Source: Tetrahymena elliotti 4EA (lineage: Eukaryota > Ciliophora > Oligohymenophorea > Hymenostomatida > Tetrahymenidae). From it: a stretch of 64,000 nt of DNA. The DNA lies in assembly GCA_000231825.2 (NCBI GenBank), contig JH720337.1:603122-667121 (forward strand), in the 5' to 3' direction. Positions 26,001-37,919 of the stretch are shown here, in pieces; position 1 is the stretch's first letter; the number at the start of each line of letters is the position of its first letter. The notes beneath the pieces were generated by a model. It ran no database searches. It was not told the DNA's origin and saw only the letters and a list, made by a program, of their open reading frames with translations. The position numbers and the translations under genes were made by a program.

Positions 26001-27753
26001 TGCTCTTATTTAGCTAAATCATTTCTAGATTATTGCAATTAGTTAATAAGCTTAAAAAAGTATAAAAAAACGCATTTCCTGATTCAAGATTAAAATATTT
26101 CAAAATTTAGTTTTCAGAAATAGCTAAAATAATTTGCATTTATTCTTAAGAACTAAAATCCTCGTTCTTCAATTTCAGTGACAGGGAATTAATTTAATTT
26201 TATACTATAAACATATCACATAAGAATGATATTTCATTCTAAGTTAATTTTCTGTCAATTACAATATTTATATCTTTTATTTGAGGTATGTTATATTTGA
26301 GACCCTCACAAAGTGTTTTTATTCCATTCTCGCTTATTTTATCAGTTAATGATATCTGAAGATCAAAACATAAGAAACTTTCACTTGAAATTCTTAAGTC
26401 ATATTTTAGATCCTTAAATCTAATTTATTTACTAGTTAATACACTTAAATCAATCATGCTAAGTACATTTTAGTTTTCAGCAACAACAGTGATTTAATAT
26501 AAATTTCCAAATTCAAGACAGAATTATTTGATTTGCTAAAAATTTGTTAGATCTTTTTGAAAAACTTAAATTTAAATTCCCTCTGTATTTGTTTAGATAC
26601 ATATTTCTTTATTTTTTACAGATAAATATTTTATTTTTGGTAAATCTTTTAACAAATTAAAGTAGTTTTTCATGTTTTCTGTTTAATTACTTATAGATAA
26701 ACTGAACTCCTCCATTTCCTATAAGTTTTAAAGTTTTTCTAAGAAAATGTGCTATTCAATCGGATTAAATGTGTTGTCTGATTCGATATTTAACTTTAGT
26801 TTTTGAAAGTGATTAATACTTGCTAAGTTATTAAATATTTTTACAACCCATGTCAATTTACTACAGAGGTTTTGGTTGATTGTTAAACAAAGTTCTGTTA
26901 ATTAAGATAAATTAGCTATACTTTCAGAGAGCTTACCTAAACTTGAGTCTAGATTTTATTAGGTTTGTAATCTAGGGAAGATTATCTGCAAAGATTAAAT
27001 ACTTTAACTAAAAAATTAGTTCTTTAGCAGATTTGTTAAATTTGGTAAATATGGCTTTGTTATATGGCTTGGTTTAATAGTTAGTCTGTTGTTTTTTAAA
27101 CTGTGGTTATTAATATTTAACTAAATATTATTATTTTAGTATAGATTTAGAAAGAGGAGGTTTATTTCATCTTTAAATTTTATATGCAAATTTTCTATCT
27201 AAAAATGTCTTTTTACTGCTTCAACTATGCTTTGATAATCTTAATATCCAATAGATTCATCATTGATTTATAGATCTAATTCCTTCAGGCAATATGAATT
27301 TTCAATTATTTAGACAAATTCATTTATTTCTTTGCTCATGTCAATACTATCAAATCTCTATCTTGAGTCATATAATATTTTTAAATATGAGAGGTTTTCT
27401 TTGCTTTTTAAAGCTTAGTTTATAAATGAGAGAACATTTATACTACCTTACTCATCTCTAAAGTTAACTTCTAATTTTTTTATTTGAGATAGTTGAGCCA
27501 AACAGTTAACTAATTATGAAGCAAGATCTTAAGTGATTTATCCTTCTATCAATAAAGTTAAACTTAAAAACTTTTTAGAATTTTTAAGTAATCCTTCCAA
27601 TTCAGACATTTTTTTCTTCTAAATCTTATCCTATTACTTCTGGAATGCCTAAAACTAGTATAATTCACCTGAACAAGGTATGTTTTATATCTAGATTTTC
27701 AGGTTCTCCAGATCATGGAATGTAGTGATTTTGAGGTTTCTTTAAGTAGCCAT
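23086..27753 (-). CDS. Giant irregular leucine-rich-repeat protein, single exon (1555 aa)
   Basis: An uninterrupted minus-strand frame of 1556 codons runs from ATG 27753 to TGA 23086-23088, with hundreds of Gln encoded by TAA/TAG and no TGA. The length being exactly divisible and intron-free makes the model strong. The product is a long series of L-rich units, for example 'LASQLVNCLAQLSQIKKLEV', 'LSESIANLSQLTELCLTI' and 'FIESLSNSLSYLETLKNLEI', matching the L-x2-L-x2-L-x-I/L spacing of irregular LRRs. There is no signal peptide or transmembrane segment, so it is probably cytosolic. It may be a binding scaffold; partners are unknown. It has the same orientation as, and a related fold to, the gene at 21.2-22.4 kb. 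Confidence 0.85.
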
Positions 27754-29444
27754 TTTTTTAATTGTTTATTTGATTTAAAATATTATAAAATTTTAACTTT
27801 TTTTAGCTCTTTTAAATAATGATAATCATTATTTTTGATATTTAATGAATAAGCTATTATAAAGATAATAATAATTATGATTTTTCTTTCTTATTCAGGA
27901 CTATTTTTGCCTTAAAATGACTTTTGCCTTAGAATATTTTTTTAATTATTTGTATTCATCCTATTTATTTATTATTTTTCTTATCAAATAAATCCAGTTT
28001 TGGAGAAGAGAGCGAATAGAAAATTTATTTTTTAATAAATGAAACAATAATTTGATGATTGATACGATACTGATTTTAAATTTTAAAGTTAAATAATAAC
28101 AGCTTTGATGACATATGTCAACAATTAGATAAAATAAAAAAGAATCGTTTTTTATCTCATAAATAAAAGAAATAAATATGTCACATTATTTAATCAAACC
28201 TTCAACTTTATAATAATTCATCTGACCAAATAAGAAGGTTTTAAATGAAGTTTTGATAATTATAATGGTAAAAGTTTTTTTGATTTCTAATAAATAATTT
28301 ATTGAGGTTTTTGCATAAAAGAATAGAGGGTAAATAAAATTTAAACCAATTAAGATCATAAACAACTAAAATGTTTTTTAAATAGTTATTTGTAAATTTT
28401 AACATGGTAGAATTTTCCTTTTTAAAACACACCATTTTATCAATATTTTAAAAAGATCTATTCTCCAATTTTATTAATCCATTAGATATTTATTTAAACA
28501 GTGTTATCATTATTATTAGAAAATCCTTACCTCAAAATATATTGTTTTTATGTGACTTCTCAATTCTTAAAAAATAATCTTTACTTAATTAAATCTTTAA
28601 TACTTGAAATAATACTTGTTATTATGCTTAATTCTCTTCTACCTATTGACTCATTCACTTTTAATATTTGCATAGGACTTCCAAAATTTTTAAAAAAAGT
28701 TAAAAGCTTCAATTTTATTTATTAGGAAAGCTCACACTTTTTGTTCATACAAATTTATTTAATTTAAGTTATATATATGTACTTTTTATTGAGAAAGACC
28801 ACATAAAAATATTGTTTTTAGCTAATTATAAAAAATATTAGTTTATGCTGATCATATTTATTAATGCACTTTTGAAAGAGATAACGCAAATAATAAATGG
28901 AGTTTTGATTACTCAATTAAAAAAATAAGCTTATATATGTATTTTAAAATGTATGGCTAGGCAATAAGTCAGTGTAGTACCATATTGTATTTAATTTATC
29001 ATTTCCAAAATCTTTGAATTTTTTTGAGATTTATCATATTTTTATTCAAAATGAAATCAAAGGCTAACAAATAATATTCTTTTTGAATATCTACAAAAAA
29101 ATAAATCAATAAATATCTAAAGTTATAGAATAGCTTATTCATTAATTTTAATTTGATTTTTTAATTTTCATACTAGCTTTTTTATCAAACTTTTGTTCAT
29201 AAATAAATATATTTTATATATTCAGATCAAAATAAATCAATAAAAAATAAATTATTATGTATTTCGAATAACAATCTTATTAATTAAAAAATACAACACT
29301 ACAATAAAAATAAATATGATTATATAATATTTAAAATATGAAAGATTTTAAAAACGGAAGAGTATTTATTTTTAATTTAATGATATTAATAAATTGATAA
29401 GAAATTATTTCATTTAGCATTTATATTAACAAATTGATAGCATT
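27754..29444. other. Long AT-rich spacer with unsupported ORF fragments
   Basis: Two ~65-75 codon frames (28241-28435 minus and 28501-28725 plus) overlap nothing known. The minus one, with 'LPSILLCKNLNKLFI', is faintly LRR-like and could be a remnant of the neighbouring family. I cannot support a gene here. Confidence 0.35.
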
Positions 29445-30695
29445 TCAATTAGAATTAAAATCACTCACAATTTATCCTCCAAGAAAAACAACAGTGGTAT
29501 TATAGTAATATAATCCTACATATAATCTGAATTATTCCTCAGGATCTAATTTAGATATATGAATATCCTCAAGTCCTAGTTTATATGAATAGTTAGGATA
29601 GTCTACAACTTATAAGAGCTAATCTTTGATACAAACTCTTAATTCAACTTCATTATGACAAGATAATTAGAATAACTCTCCTCTTAATGGCTTAAAGATA
29701 CCAAAATTATATTACTTAGATACTAATGAATTTTATAATCCTAGATTACAGCAAAGCTTATCTTCAAGACCTTTAACAGTATGAATATTTCTATTAAAAA
29801 CGATACCTAAGTTCACATTAGTACCTTAATCTAGATTTTGAATACGAAATTTAAAGACATACTTGTAATTTGGGTTTAAGATTATATCAGATACAATATT
29901 TGTAAATGTTTTGTCTAATATCTATTTAACTTATTATTGTTTATTTTAATTGTATGTTATTGATGATGCAACCTATGTACTACCAAAATCTGTTTTGAAC
30001 AATTCAGTGTCTACTTAATGATTGAAATAAGGTTTTATGAGTAAATTAATTTCTTTGATGCTCTGTAGAATAGATTCTTAAAGGCGCCTAGCGGAATCTA
30101 AATTAAAAATAAAGTTTTAACAGTGATCCAATAAAAGTTCTTAAAGCTTTTCGGTATTTTATTCTATTTATGAGTGCAATTCATTGGTTAATTGGCTATA
30201 TTATTCTTATTTTTCTTGTAAATTTGTATTTCTATCTATTAAGCATTGTTTTAATTCAAGTATTCTTGAGATTTCTTAATATTTCTAAATTATTGTTTCT
30301 CTATTATTTTATAAATTTAAACCCTCAGCCATTATGAGCATTTATTTATGGCGATTTTCAATTTCTTCATTAACAGATACTTTTAATTTGTTAAAGAATT
30401 AAGATATTCTTTCTTTTATTAGATCTACAGTATCATCCTTATTTGTCACTTTGATTAGTTATTGTAAGATTTGTTGTATTTTAGTTGGAGGAAATTTAAG
30501 GAATATTTTATCTGTATCATCAATTAGATAATTGATATGCTGATAATCGTTTATATTTAAATCTAAATCCTCATTAAAGCATTCATTACAGCAAAATATA
30601 TCTTTAAATGATTCATTAATACTCTTAACATATATATATTCTATTCTGTAATTATAATGCTTTTAGCATTTGTAATCAAATTTAAAAGGATCCAT
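29445..30695 (-). CDS. B-box-like zinc finger plus coiled-coil protein (TRIM-like layout)
   Basis: Single-exon minus-strand ORF of 416 residues, ATG 30695 to TGA 29445-29447. The N-terminus has C-x2-H (KCQKH, residues ~10-13), then CC-x2-C (~35-39) and a downstream His, resembling a B-box zinc site. Residues ~130-225 are Q/E/K/L-rich with heptad character (e.g. 'ILELKQCLIDRNTNLQEKQE') and predict a coiled coil. The C-terminal ~170 residues are beta-rich (KYVFKFRIQN, LNLGIVFNR-like, FRLYVGLYYYN...FLGG) and could be a divergent SPRY- or TRAF-like sandwich. B-box/coiled-coil proteins are common in ciliates. No RING is present, so ligase activity is not implied. A 136-bp palindrome lies ~115 bp upstream of the start. 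Confidence 0.6.
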
Positions 30696-30805
30696 TTTAT
30701 TTTTATCTAATCTTTACTTTCCCTTTCTTTAATACTTATTTATTTTATTAATTTTTTTAGTGAATAAATATTTTTAATAGAGTTGATGGATATATCAGTT
30801 TAGCT

Positions 30806-30953
30806 TAGATTATATATAGAAAAAAGGGGGATCTGGCCCAAATTAATATACAAGTCTAAAACACAAGAATATAACTAATAATAGTTATATTCTTGTGTTT
30901 TAGACTTGTATATTAATTTGGGCCAGATCCCCCTTTTTTCTATATATTAGATT
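30806..30953. repeat. 136-bp near-perfect palindrome flanked by TAGATT direct repeats
   Basis: The arms 30812-30877 and 30882-30947 are inverted copies; I find no mismatch over 66 bp, and the loop is 4 nt. The identical hexamer TAGATT abuts both ends (30806-30811 and 30948-30953), as a target-site duplication would. The arms contain a G/C block (AGGGGGATCTGGCCCA and its complement) that stands out in this very AT-rich DNA. It lies between two divergent genes. A perfect fold-back with a direct repeat suggests a recent insertion of a palindromic non-autonomous element. A transcript would form a long hairpin. Confidence 0.85.
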
Positions 30954-31412
30954 TCTGATGAACGTGAACAAAAAATAAATTGTTGATATAGAAATAAAAA
31001 ATGAACATTAGAAACATTATTTTAAATAAAACATTAATTGAATAAAATTAATTTAATAAAATATTTCTTAATAAAATTAAATCAAAATAGAGAGTTTTTA
31101 TTCCAAAAATTTATTTTCAAAAGAATAAAAAATTATTTATTTTATTTTAACAAATAAAAGATTCAATTACATATTTCTTAAGTAGTTAAAAGATAGCTAA
31201 GTCCACTTCAATTATTGTAGACACCTATTATTGAGACTGATTTGTTAGTAATAGAGTGTTATAAATTGTTTGAACAAAGCATATTTATCGAATTTAATAT
31301 TATAGAAAGTTAATAATTTTTTAAAAACTTAAAGCTTTAATTTCTACTTAATAATCTTAAAATTAATTGATTGATTATCTTTAAAAAAATACAAAAGTCA
31401 AAAAAAAATATT
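30954..31412. other. 5' flank of the membrane-protein gene
   Basis: AT-rich, non-coding. Nothing seen beyond the adjacent palindrome. Confidence 0.4.
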
Positions 31413-32924
31413 ATGTTCAAAGATTGGTGGATTATATCCTCATTTATAATATTAACTTCAAACTATTACCTAATTGTTATACTTCTGATATCATACAAGT
31501 TAGAAGGCTTTGATACTCTATTCTACATATTGATATCTTTTATTTCTTTTGAGAGACTTTTTATAATTATTAAATCATTCATAATCAATAAGTAGTAACC
31601 TGAAAAATCAAGAATATTAATAGGGATCCTATTAAATTTATTTTTTATTGAAAACACATTAGGAAAAGATTTAGATGAATTTGGTCTTGCAGATAGTAAA
31701 GAAATATATATTATATCTGTAAATCTTTTGTCACATTTTATTAACTCAGTTCCTATTATATAAAATTTGTGGATATTACTTAATAAATCTATTGATAATA
31801 GTTACTACTTAGCTTTTATTATATTTGCTTTCTCTCATATGATTATAACTGAATTAATATCTTAATTATGGTATAGAGATAAAAATTAGAAGTTATCTAC
31901 TGATGCTCATTATTTAATCATAATTATTTCCAAAAAAATAAGCTTTTATCTTATTATTGGACAGCTGATATCTTATCATCTAGGATTTATTACAATTTAT
32001 GCTCTTTTTGTAGCGTATGAATTGCTGTTCTTTAGAAAATACTATGACCAATCTTATTATATTGATATTATGTTTTAAAAACAACCTTCATTAAGCAAAC
32101 AACTCATGTATAAATTGGATAGAAATACCAAACCTTTATTAACTAATTATGTAGCATAAAGTTTTACAATTTTAGTTCTTTTTATTATAAAGATCTCTAT
32201 TTATCATTCAAGTAGCTATTATGATATAATTATTTATATAACTTTCATAATAAGCTTATTTGAAGGATATTAAAGTGTCTATTGCTTCTATTTATATATA
32301 ACAAAAGGTCCTTATTAATTAAGATATAATGAACATATTACAAACTAAAATTGTTAAAATACTTTAGTTTAATTATCGAAAAATATTAAGTAGCGCTCAT
32401 TAGCATCTTACTTGGATGTAAAGTTAAATTTTACAATACTTAATATCTATGATAATATAGATTTCATTAAGTTTTAAAATACATTTCTTCTTTGCAAATA
32501 AAAAAATAAGAGCCTTACTGTATGCTAAGACAACGTTAATTAGTTTTAAGAAAATATTTTAGTAATCTACACCTCGTAGTAAAAAATAGAAATATGTTAT
32601 TATCATAAAACACTTCTTTAGAGGTAGACATATTTGCAATAACTAATAGCATTTCTATAAAATTCAAAGTAATTTTATCAATAAAAACTGCAAGTAAATC
32701 TCTAACAAATAAATGACCAACAAGAAAGAGATTTGAAAACTGAAATTATCATTTTAAACAGTTTAAATTATTTTTAACTCAATCAATTCAAATCCAAATC
32801 ATAAAATCTAAATTTTATAGATGGATTTTACATAGCACTAACTTAGATTGTAGCTATTCAAAAAACAATCTAACAATTTATTCCAGTAAATTTTTCGCAT
32901 GTTTTATATGATTTGTATGATTGA
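31413..32924 (+). CDS. Multi-pass membrane protein, lineage-specific family, copy A
   Basis: Single-exon ORF of 503 residues ending ...VLYDLYD. The first ~310 residues hold about six to eight hydrophobic segments. They include a signature shared with the copy at 35.1 kb: 'YKLEGFDTLFYILIS' followed by ER-L, and 'NSVPIIQNLWILLNKS'. A 'TKGPYQL' motif ends the membrane region. The C-terminal ~190 residues are polar and Q-rich, probably cytosolic. Identity to copy B is moderate, so the duplication is not recent. I do not recognise the family; channel, receptor or scramblase-like roles cannot be separated. An in-frame alternative TTG start at 31371 is less likely than ATG 31413. Confidence 0.75.
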
Positions 32925-33066
32925 TTGACTTCTAAAAATAACTAATTGAAATATTTTAAAAACTTCAACTTATAAAATAAATTTTAAATTAATAACAATT
33001 ATTTCATTAGAAAATTTATAAAAAATCTCTATTCTAAAGCTTGAGTCAAATTGATTTTAAATTATA

Positions 33067-34003
33067 TATTTTTACATGATTATTGCTTAACTTATATCTT
33101 ATCATCCAGGATTTATCTTACTTTATGCGATCTTTCTTGTTTATCCATTTTTTAATTGAAAATGAATAAACATATTTTAGAGATGTAATTCTATTGAAAT
33201 AGGCTTATTTAAGCAAAGAGATTATAGATACTATAGAAAGAGAAACAAAACCAAATTTAGTTATTAGTTTATTATAAAACATAATTATTTCAATCATATT
33301 TTTAATAAAAATAGCTATTTACCACTAAATAAGGAGTTTGTATGATATATTGATTTATGTGACTTTTATATTTTCCTTGGCAGAAATATACCAAAATATC
33401 TTTATATCATACAAAGGGCCCATATGAATTGATATTCAGTTAAGAAATTGATAACTAAAGCTATATAGGTGTTTTTAATATAATAAGTAAAAGTCTTAAA
33501 GAGTGTGAATTAGTAGTTTCGGTCAGTATCTATTTTAGATTTACAAATTTAAATTTTTATGAAAATGATGATTTTTTAGAATTTTTAAAGACAATGTTGC
33601 TTTCAAAATAAAAATAAAAATCAATAAGTTTTGAAGATGTAAATTATCCAAAAACTTTCTCAATTGAAGTTAATCGAAATTAGATAATAATATTTTCAGA
33701 GATACTAATTACAAAGCATATTTAGTTAAACTAGTTGCCTGTTTATCAGATTACTAGCAATTCAATCAAGAGAAGCTAAACGTTAATATCATAACATTGG
33801 ATTAACTTTAAGGAGTTTTACTACTGATTATTTTAAATGGATTAGTATATTTTTTCCCAAATTAATATAAATCGAACTGAAAGTGTATAAATTTTGTGGA
33901 GGAAATCTACATAAAAATAATTTAGATTACAGTTATTTAAAAAAATATTTGATAGTATGTACCTATAAATATTCTTTATGTATTTTATGATTTGTATGAC
34001 TGA
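33067..34003 (+). pseudogene. Truncated, frameshifted copy of the membrane-protein family (copy psi)
   Basis: Closely matches 35650-36611, the C-terminal two thirds of copy B, including the terminal YDLYD codons and about 35 bp past the stop. It lacks the 5' third. It has a TGA at 33157-33159 right after 'LVYPFFN', small deletions relative to copy B next to that stop and near 33.39 kb, and point changes. No start or full frame remains. Its high similarity to copy B and its position between copies A and B indicate a recent segmental duplication that was born broken or decayed quickly. Confidence 0.8.
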
Positions 34004-35114
34004 CTGATTTATCAATTTAAATTACTAATTTTTAATTTATCTCTTCAATTTAAGATGATTTGAGCATGGATTTCACTAGTTAGTAACATTAAAGTTGAAA
34101 TAATTTTATTTTATTTCTATTCATCACAAAACCTAATTTAGATGTTCTTCAGTAAACAATCATGGAATTAAATTACCGTAATTCCGAGCGCTGAATGCCT
34201 AGCTGAAAGCCGAGGATTTTCACTATTTCTGAAATATGTTAAACCATTAATTTGGTTTCAGGTCTGTCCATAGAGTCTGATTCCAAATTTAATTCATCTA
34301 GGTAGAACATATAGTTTTGATGAAGTTTATCACTATTTTATAGATTTAATAAAAATTTTTTTAAATTAATAAAATAAAACCATTTTTTAATAATATTGAA
34401 TGAAAAAACTTAATGAAAATTCATATGATAATAAAGCTTTTAGAACTTAATAAACTTGATTATATTAATTGTTGAATTCTTTGATATTTATTATTTCATA
34501 GATACTTACTTATTTTTTAAATTTAGTTTTTTATTTCTTTCAATTACTATTACTGGCCCTTCCTTGTTTATTGATTTATAGGCACTTAAATATTATGTCT
34601 CAAATTATTGAATATTAAATTAAAATGGAGATAGCAATAAATAAGCAGATTTAATAGAAAATAATTTGCTTCAATTTTTAAAATTTATATTTTTAAATAT
34701 GAAAAACATTTTCAATAAAAAGTTTAATTTGAAATAATTTTCTGTTATTTGATTTTATAGCAAAAGTATGAGTTTGTTATTGATTTTTATTTGCAAGTAA
34801 AAAGATTATTTTTATTTTCTTTAATTATGGAAATTTGTAATGTGGTCACTCAATTTTCAAAGAATGTTTAGAAATAGCATTAATCTAATAAAGAGGTCTT
34901 CTATTTTTTTTATTTGTTGAAGTGAAAAGAATTTACTCAACAAATTTTGATAGTCCTAATAATTAAATATCTGAGTAAATTACTTATCAGAATATCTGAA
35001 GAGCTTTTAAATATGTGATGAAAAAATCTCAAAATTAGAAGTATTAATAATATTTAATAAAAGAATCAAATTCTTAAAAAAAGACATTTTATTAATATAA
35101 TAGCTCTAGAAAAA
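34004..35114. other. Spacer containing a composition-anomalous patch (34160-34300)
   Basis: Mostly AT-rich. Between about 34160 and 34300 GC content rises sharply for this window, with CCGAGCGCTGAATGCCTAG and GAAAGCCGAGG on the plus strand. There is no open frame and no tRNA cloverleaf I can fold by eye. It could be a remnant of an element or a structured RNA; I cannot decide. Confidence 0.35.
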
Positions 35115-36611
35115 ATGTTTTTTGAGAATGGATGTAAGTCTGTAATAGTATTAACATTAATCATAAACTATTACTTGCTTGTTGGGTTGCTAATATGTTA
35201 TAAGTTAGAGGGCTTTGACACTCTATTTTATATCTTAATCTCTTTAATTTCTTTAGAAAGACTCATAATTATTTTTAAGTCAATATTCATAAATGTTCAA
35301 TAAAGAAGACTTAAAATGCTAAGAGATTTCTTATTCAACTTAATATTTATTGATAATACTTTAGGAAAAGATTGTGATGGTCATCTTGCTCATAAAGATT
35401 AAATATTTTTTATAGAGTTAAACATTTTATCACATCTTATTAATTCTGTTCCCATAATACAAAATTTGTGGATATTGCTTAATAAATCTACAAATGACAA
35501 TTATAATAAATATTATACTGCTTGTATTGTTTATGGATTTTTTCATATGTTTCAATCTGAATGTCTTTTTAGATTATGGAATGATAATTAAAAAAAGAAG
35601 TTAACTATTAACATAAAATATGTGATGACCATAATTTGTAAAAAAATATGTTTTTACATGATTATTGCTTAACTTATATCTTATCATCCAGGATTTATCT
35701 CACTTTATGCTATCTTTCTTGTTTATAAATTTTTAATTTAACATGAATATGATGATGCAACATATTTTATAGATGTAATTTTATTGATATAGGCTTATTT
35801 AAGCAAAGAGATTATAGATACTATGGAAAGAGAAACAAAAGCATATTTAGTTATTAGTTTATCATAAAACATAATGATTTAAATCATATTTTTAATAAAA
35901 ATAGCTATTTACCACTCAATAAGTAGTTTATATGATATGTTGATTTATGTGACTTTTATATTTTCCTTGGTAGAAATATGCTAAAATATCTATTGCTATT
36001 ATTTATATCATACTAAGGGCCCATATTAATTGATATTCAGTTAATAAATTGATAACTAAAACTATTTTGGTATTTTTGATGAGTTAAGTAAAAGTCTTCA
36101 AGAGCGTGAATTAGTAGCTTCGGTAAGAATCTATTTTAGATTTACAAATTTAAATTTTTATGAAAATGAGGATTGTTTAGAATTTTTAAAGACAATGTTG
36201 CTTTCAAAACAAAAATATAAATCAATACTTTTTCAAGATGAAAATTATCCAAATACTTTCTCAGTTAAAGTTAATTCAAATTAGCTAATAATATATTTTA
36301 GAGATACTAATTATGAAAAATATTTAGTTAAACTAGTTGCTTTTTTATCAGATTACTAGCAATTCGATCAAGAGAAGCTACAAGTAAATATCATATCATT
36401 AGATAACCTTTAAAGGAGTTTTATTAATGAAATTGCTCTTTTAAATGGGTTAGTATACTTTGACCCAAATTAATTCAAATCGAACTCAAAGTGTATAAAT
36501 TTTGTGGAAGAAATCTACATAAAAATAATTTAGGTTACAGTTATTTAAAAAAATATTTAATAGTATGTACCTATAAATATTCTTTATGTATTTTATGATT
36601 TGTATGACTGA
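35115..36611 (+). CDS. Multi-pass membrane protein, lineage-specific family, copy B
   Basis: Single-exon ORF of 498 residues, ATG 35115 to TGA 36609-36611, ending ...VFYDLYD. It shares with copy A the order of hydrophobic segments, the near-identical 'YKLEGFDTLFYILIS' motif after the first membrane helix, 'NSVPIIQNLWILLNKS', 'FYMIIAQLISYHPGF' (A: FYLIIGQLISYHLGF), 'TKGPYQL' and the YDLYD C-terminus. The tail of ~190 residues is soluble and more divergent. A nearly identical fragment lies 1.6 kb upstream. Conservation of the same residues across two diverged copies argues that both are functional genes. Function unknown. Confidence 0.77.
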
Positions 36612-37233
36612 CTGATTTATCAATTTAAATTAATAATTTTTAATCAAAATGTTTTTTAACTCCACACATGAAAGAGAAAATCATAATAATTTATTTACTT
36701 TTTTTAATATAGTAAAAAGAATAAATTATGTTGTCTTAATAAAATTATCAGGTAATTATTTAATTTTCTAATATTTAATTCTCACTTACTTTAGCAAATT
36801 AATGATAAATCTATTTGGTTTATAAATATGAACCATATTTAAAATTATTAAGAAATAAATTATTTAAAAGATATTTCTGAAAACAAACAATATTTAATAG
36901 AGAGTCAGTGTCTAAGTTTTTGATTGAAAATTCTAAGAATACATACATAAATATTGAATAAAAGTAAGATTTATTTTAAAATTAGTGACTCTTTTATTGA
37001 CTCAAAATATGAGATCAAAATATTAAATGATATAAATATTGATTTTGAAAAAAACTATCATCATTGAATAAATTAATTCCTCTAATATAAAAGTTGTTTT
37101 AAAGAATCTACTTTTTAGTTTTTCTAAGTTTTAAAAAAACTTTTTTTGAAGTGAGAAGAATAATTAGAAAATTTTTTCATTAATAAAAATTAATATTAGT
37201 ATAATTAGCTATAAGTTTTCAAATAAAAGAAGG
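36612..37233. other. Intergenic spacer
   Basis: AT-rich, with no clear frame. Just past copy B the 3' flank is shared with the pseudogene for about 35 bp. Confidence 0.4.
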
Positions 37234-37407
37234 ATGGGATTAAGAGGGTTGATTGTTTTTGTATCCACTGTAGCTTTAACTTTAACAGCAATTATGTATT
37301 CTGATAAAATAAATGCGAATACATAGTGTTCTTGTGATTGTTTTTGCAGAAATTGTAGTCTTGTGAGACGTACATTTAATGATATTAAAAAAAAAATCTT
37401 AAAATGA
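37234..37407 (+). CDS. Tiny membrane-anchored Cys-cluster protein 1 (57 aa)
   Basis: ORF of 57 residues from ATG 37234 to TGA 37405-37407. The N-terminus 'GLRGLIVFVSTVALTLTAI' is a hydrophobic signal or anchor. A compact cysteine cluster follows, 'CSCDCFCRNC' (C-x-C-x-C-x-C-x2-C), and then a basic tail ending KKKILK. The same architecture recurs 500 bp downstream (37920-38114), with the identical C-R-N-C core and KKK tail. That makes chance unlikely despite the small size. Five closely spaced cysteines could bind zinc or copper, or form disulfides or acylation sites if lumenal. One Gln before the cluster is encoded by TAG, so a standard-code search would miss it. Confidence 0.6.
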
Positions 37408-37919
37408 AAATGAAATAGGAATTATAATATTTTCTCAACTATTTTATATTATAATTATTTATCAAATTGCATTTATCATTTAATTCTTTTTATGAATGTT
37501 ATTATTTGTTTCTGTGTTAAATAAAAAAGTAATCTATTTATTATTATTGTTAAAATGTATTTCTATTAGATAGATCTCTTCATAAATTCAACAAAAAGCA
37601 AATAAAAAGAATAATTTTAAAATGAAAGAATCATTTAGAAAATAAAAATGGTTAATAAAGTTTCTTATTACATGAACTATTAGATTTTTGTTTGTTTCAG
37701 ATTTAAGATAATCTAAAAATAGATAATCAAAAATATAAAAACATTTTTATCCAATGTTTTAGACACGATATTTTCTATTTGATTAATAAACAAATATATT
37801 ATGATTTTGTGATGAAAATTCTTGATATTCATTCAAGATTATTGCATAATTAATTATAAATCTTTAAATTAGTCAATCTTTATTATCTCTATCAGATCTA
37901 AGATTATAAAAAATAAATA
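37408..37919. other. Spacer between the two Cys-cluster genes
   Basis: AT-rich and non-coding. No sequence similarity between the flanks of the two small genes is obvious by eye. Confidence 0.35.

Noticed and set aside
28241..28725. Two small ORFs on opposite strands in the 27.8-29.4 kb spacer
   Set aside because: Composition like random AT-rich DNA; only a faint LRR resemblance in the minus one, not enough for a gene call.
37838..37885. Search for tRNA genes and CRISPR arrays across the window
   Set aside because: No tRNA T-loop with matching acceptor stems was found by eye on either strand, and there are no spaced direct repeats of CRISPR type; CRISPR is not expected in a eukaryotic nucleus. 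The coordinates are only a placeholder for a window-wide negative.
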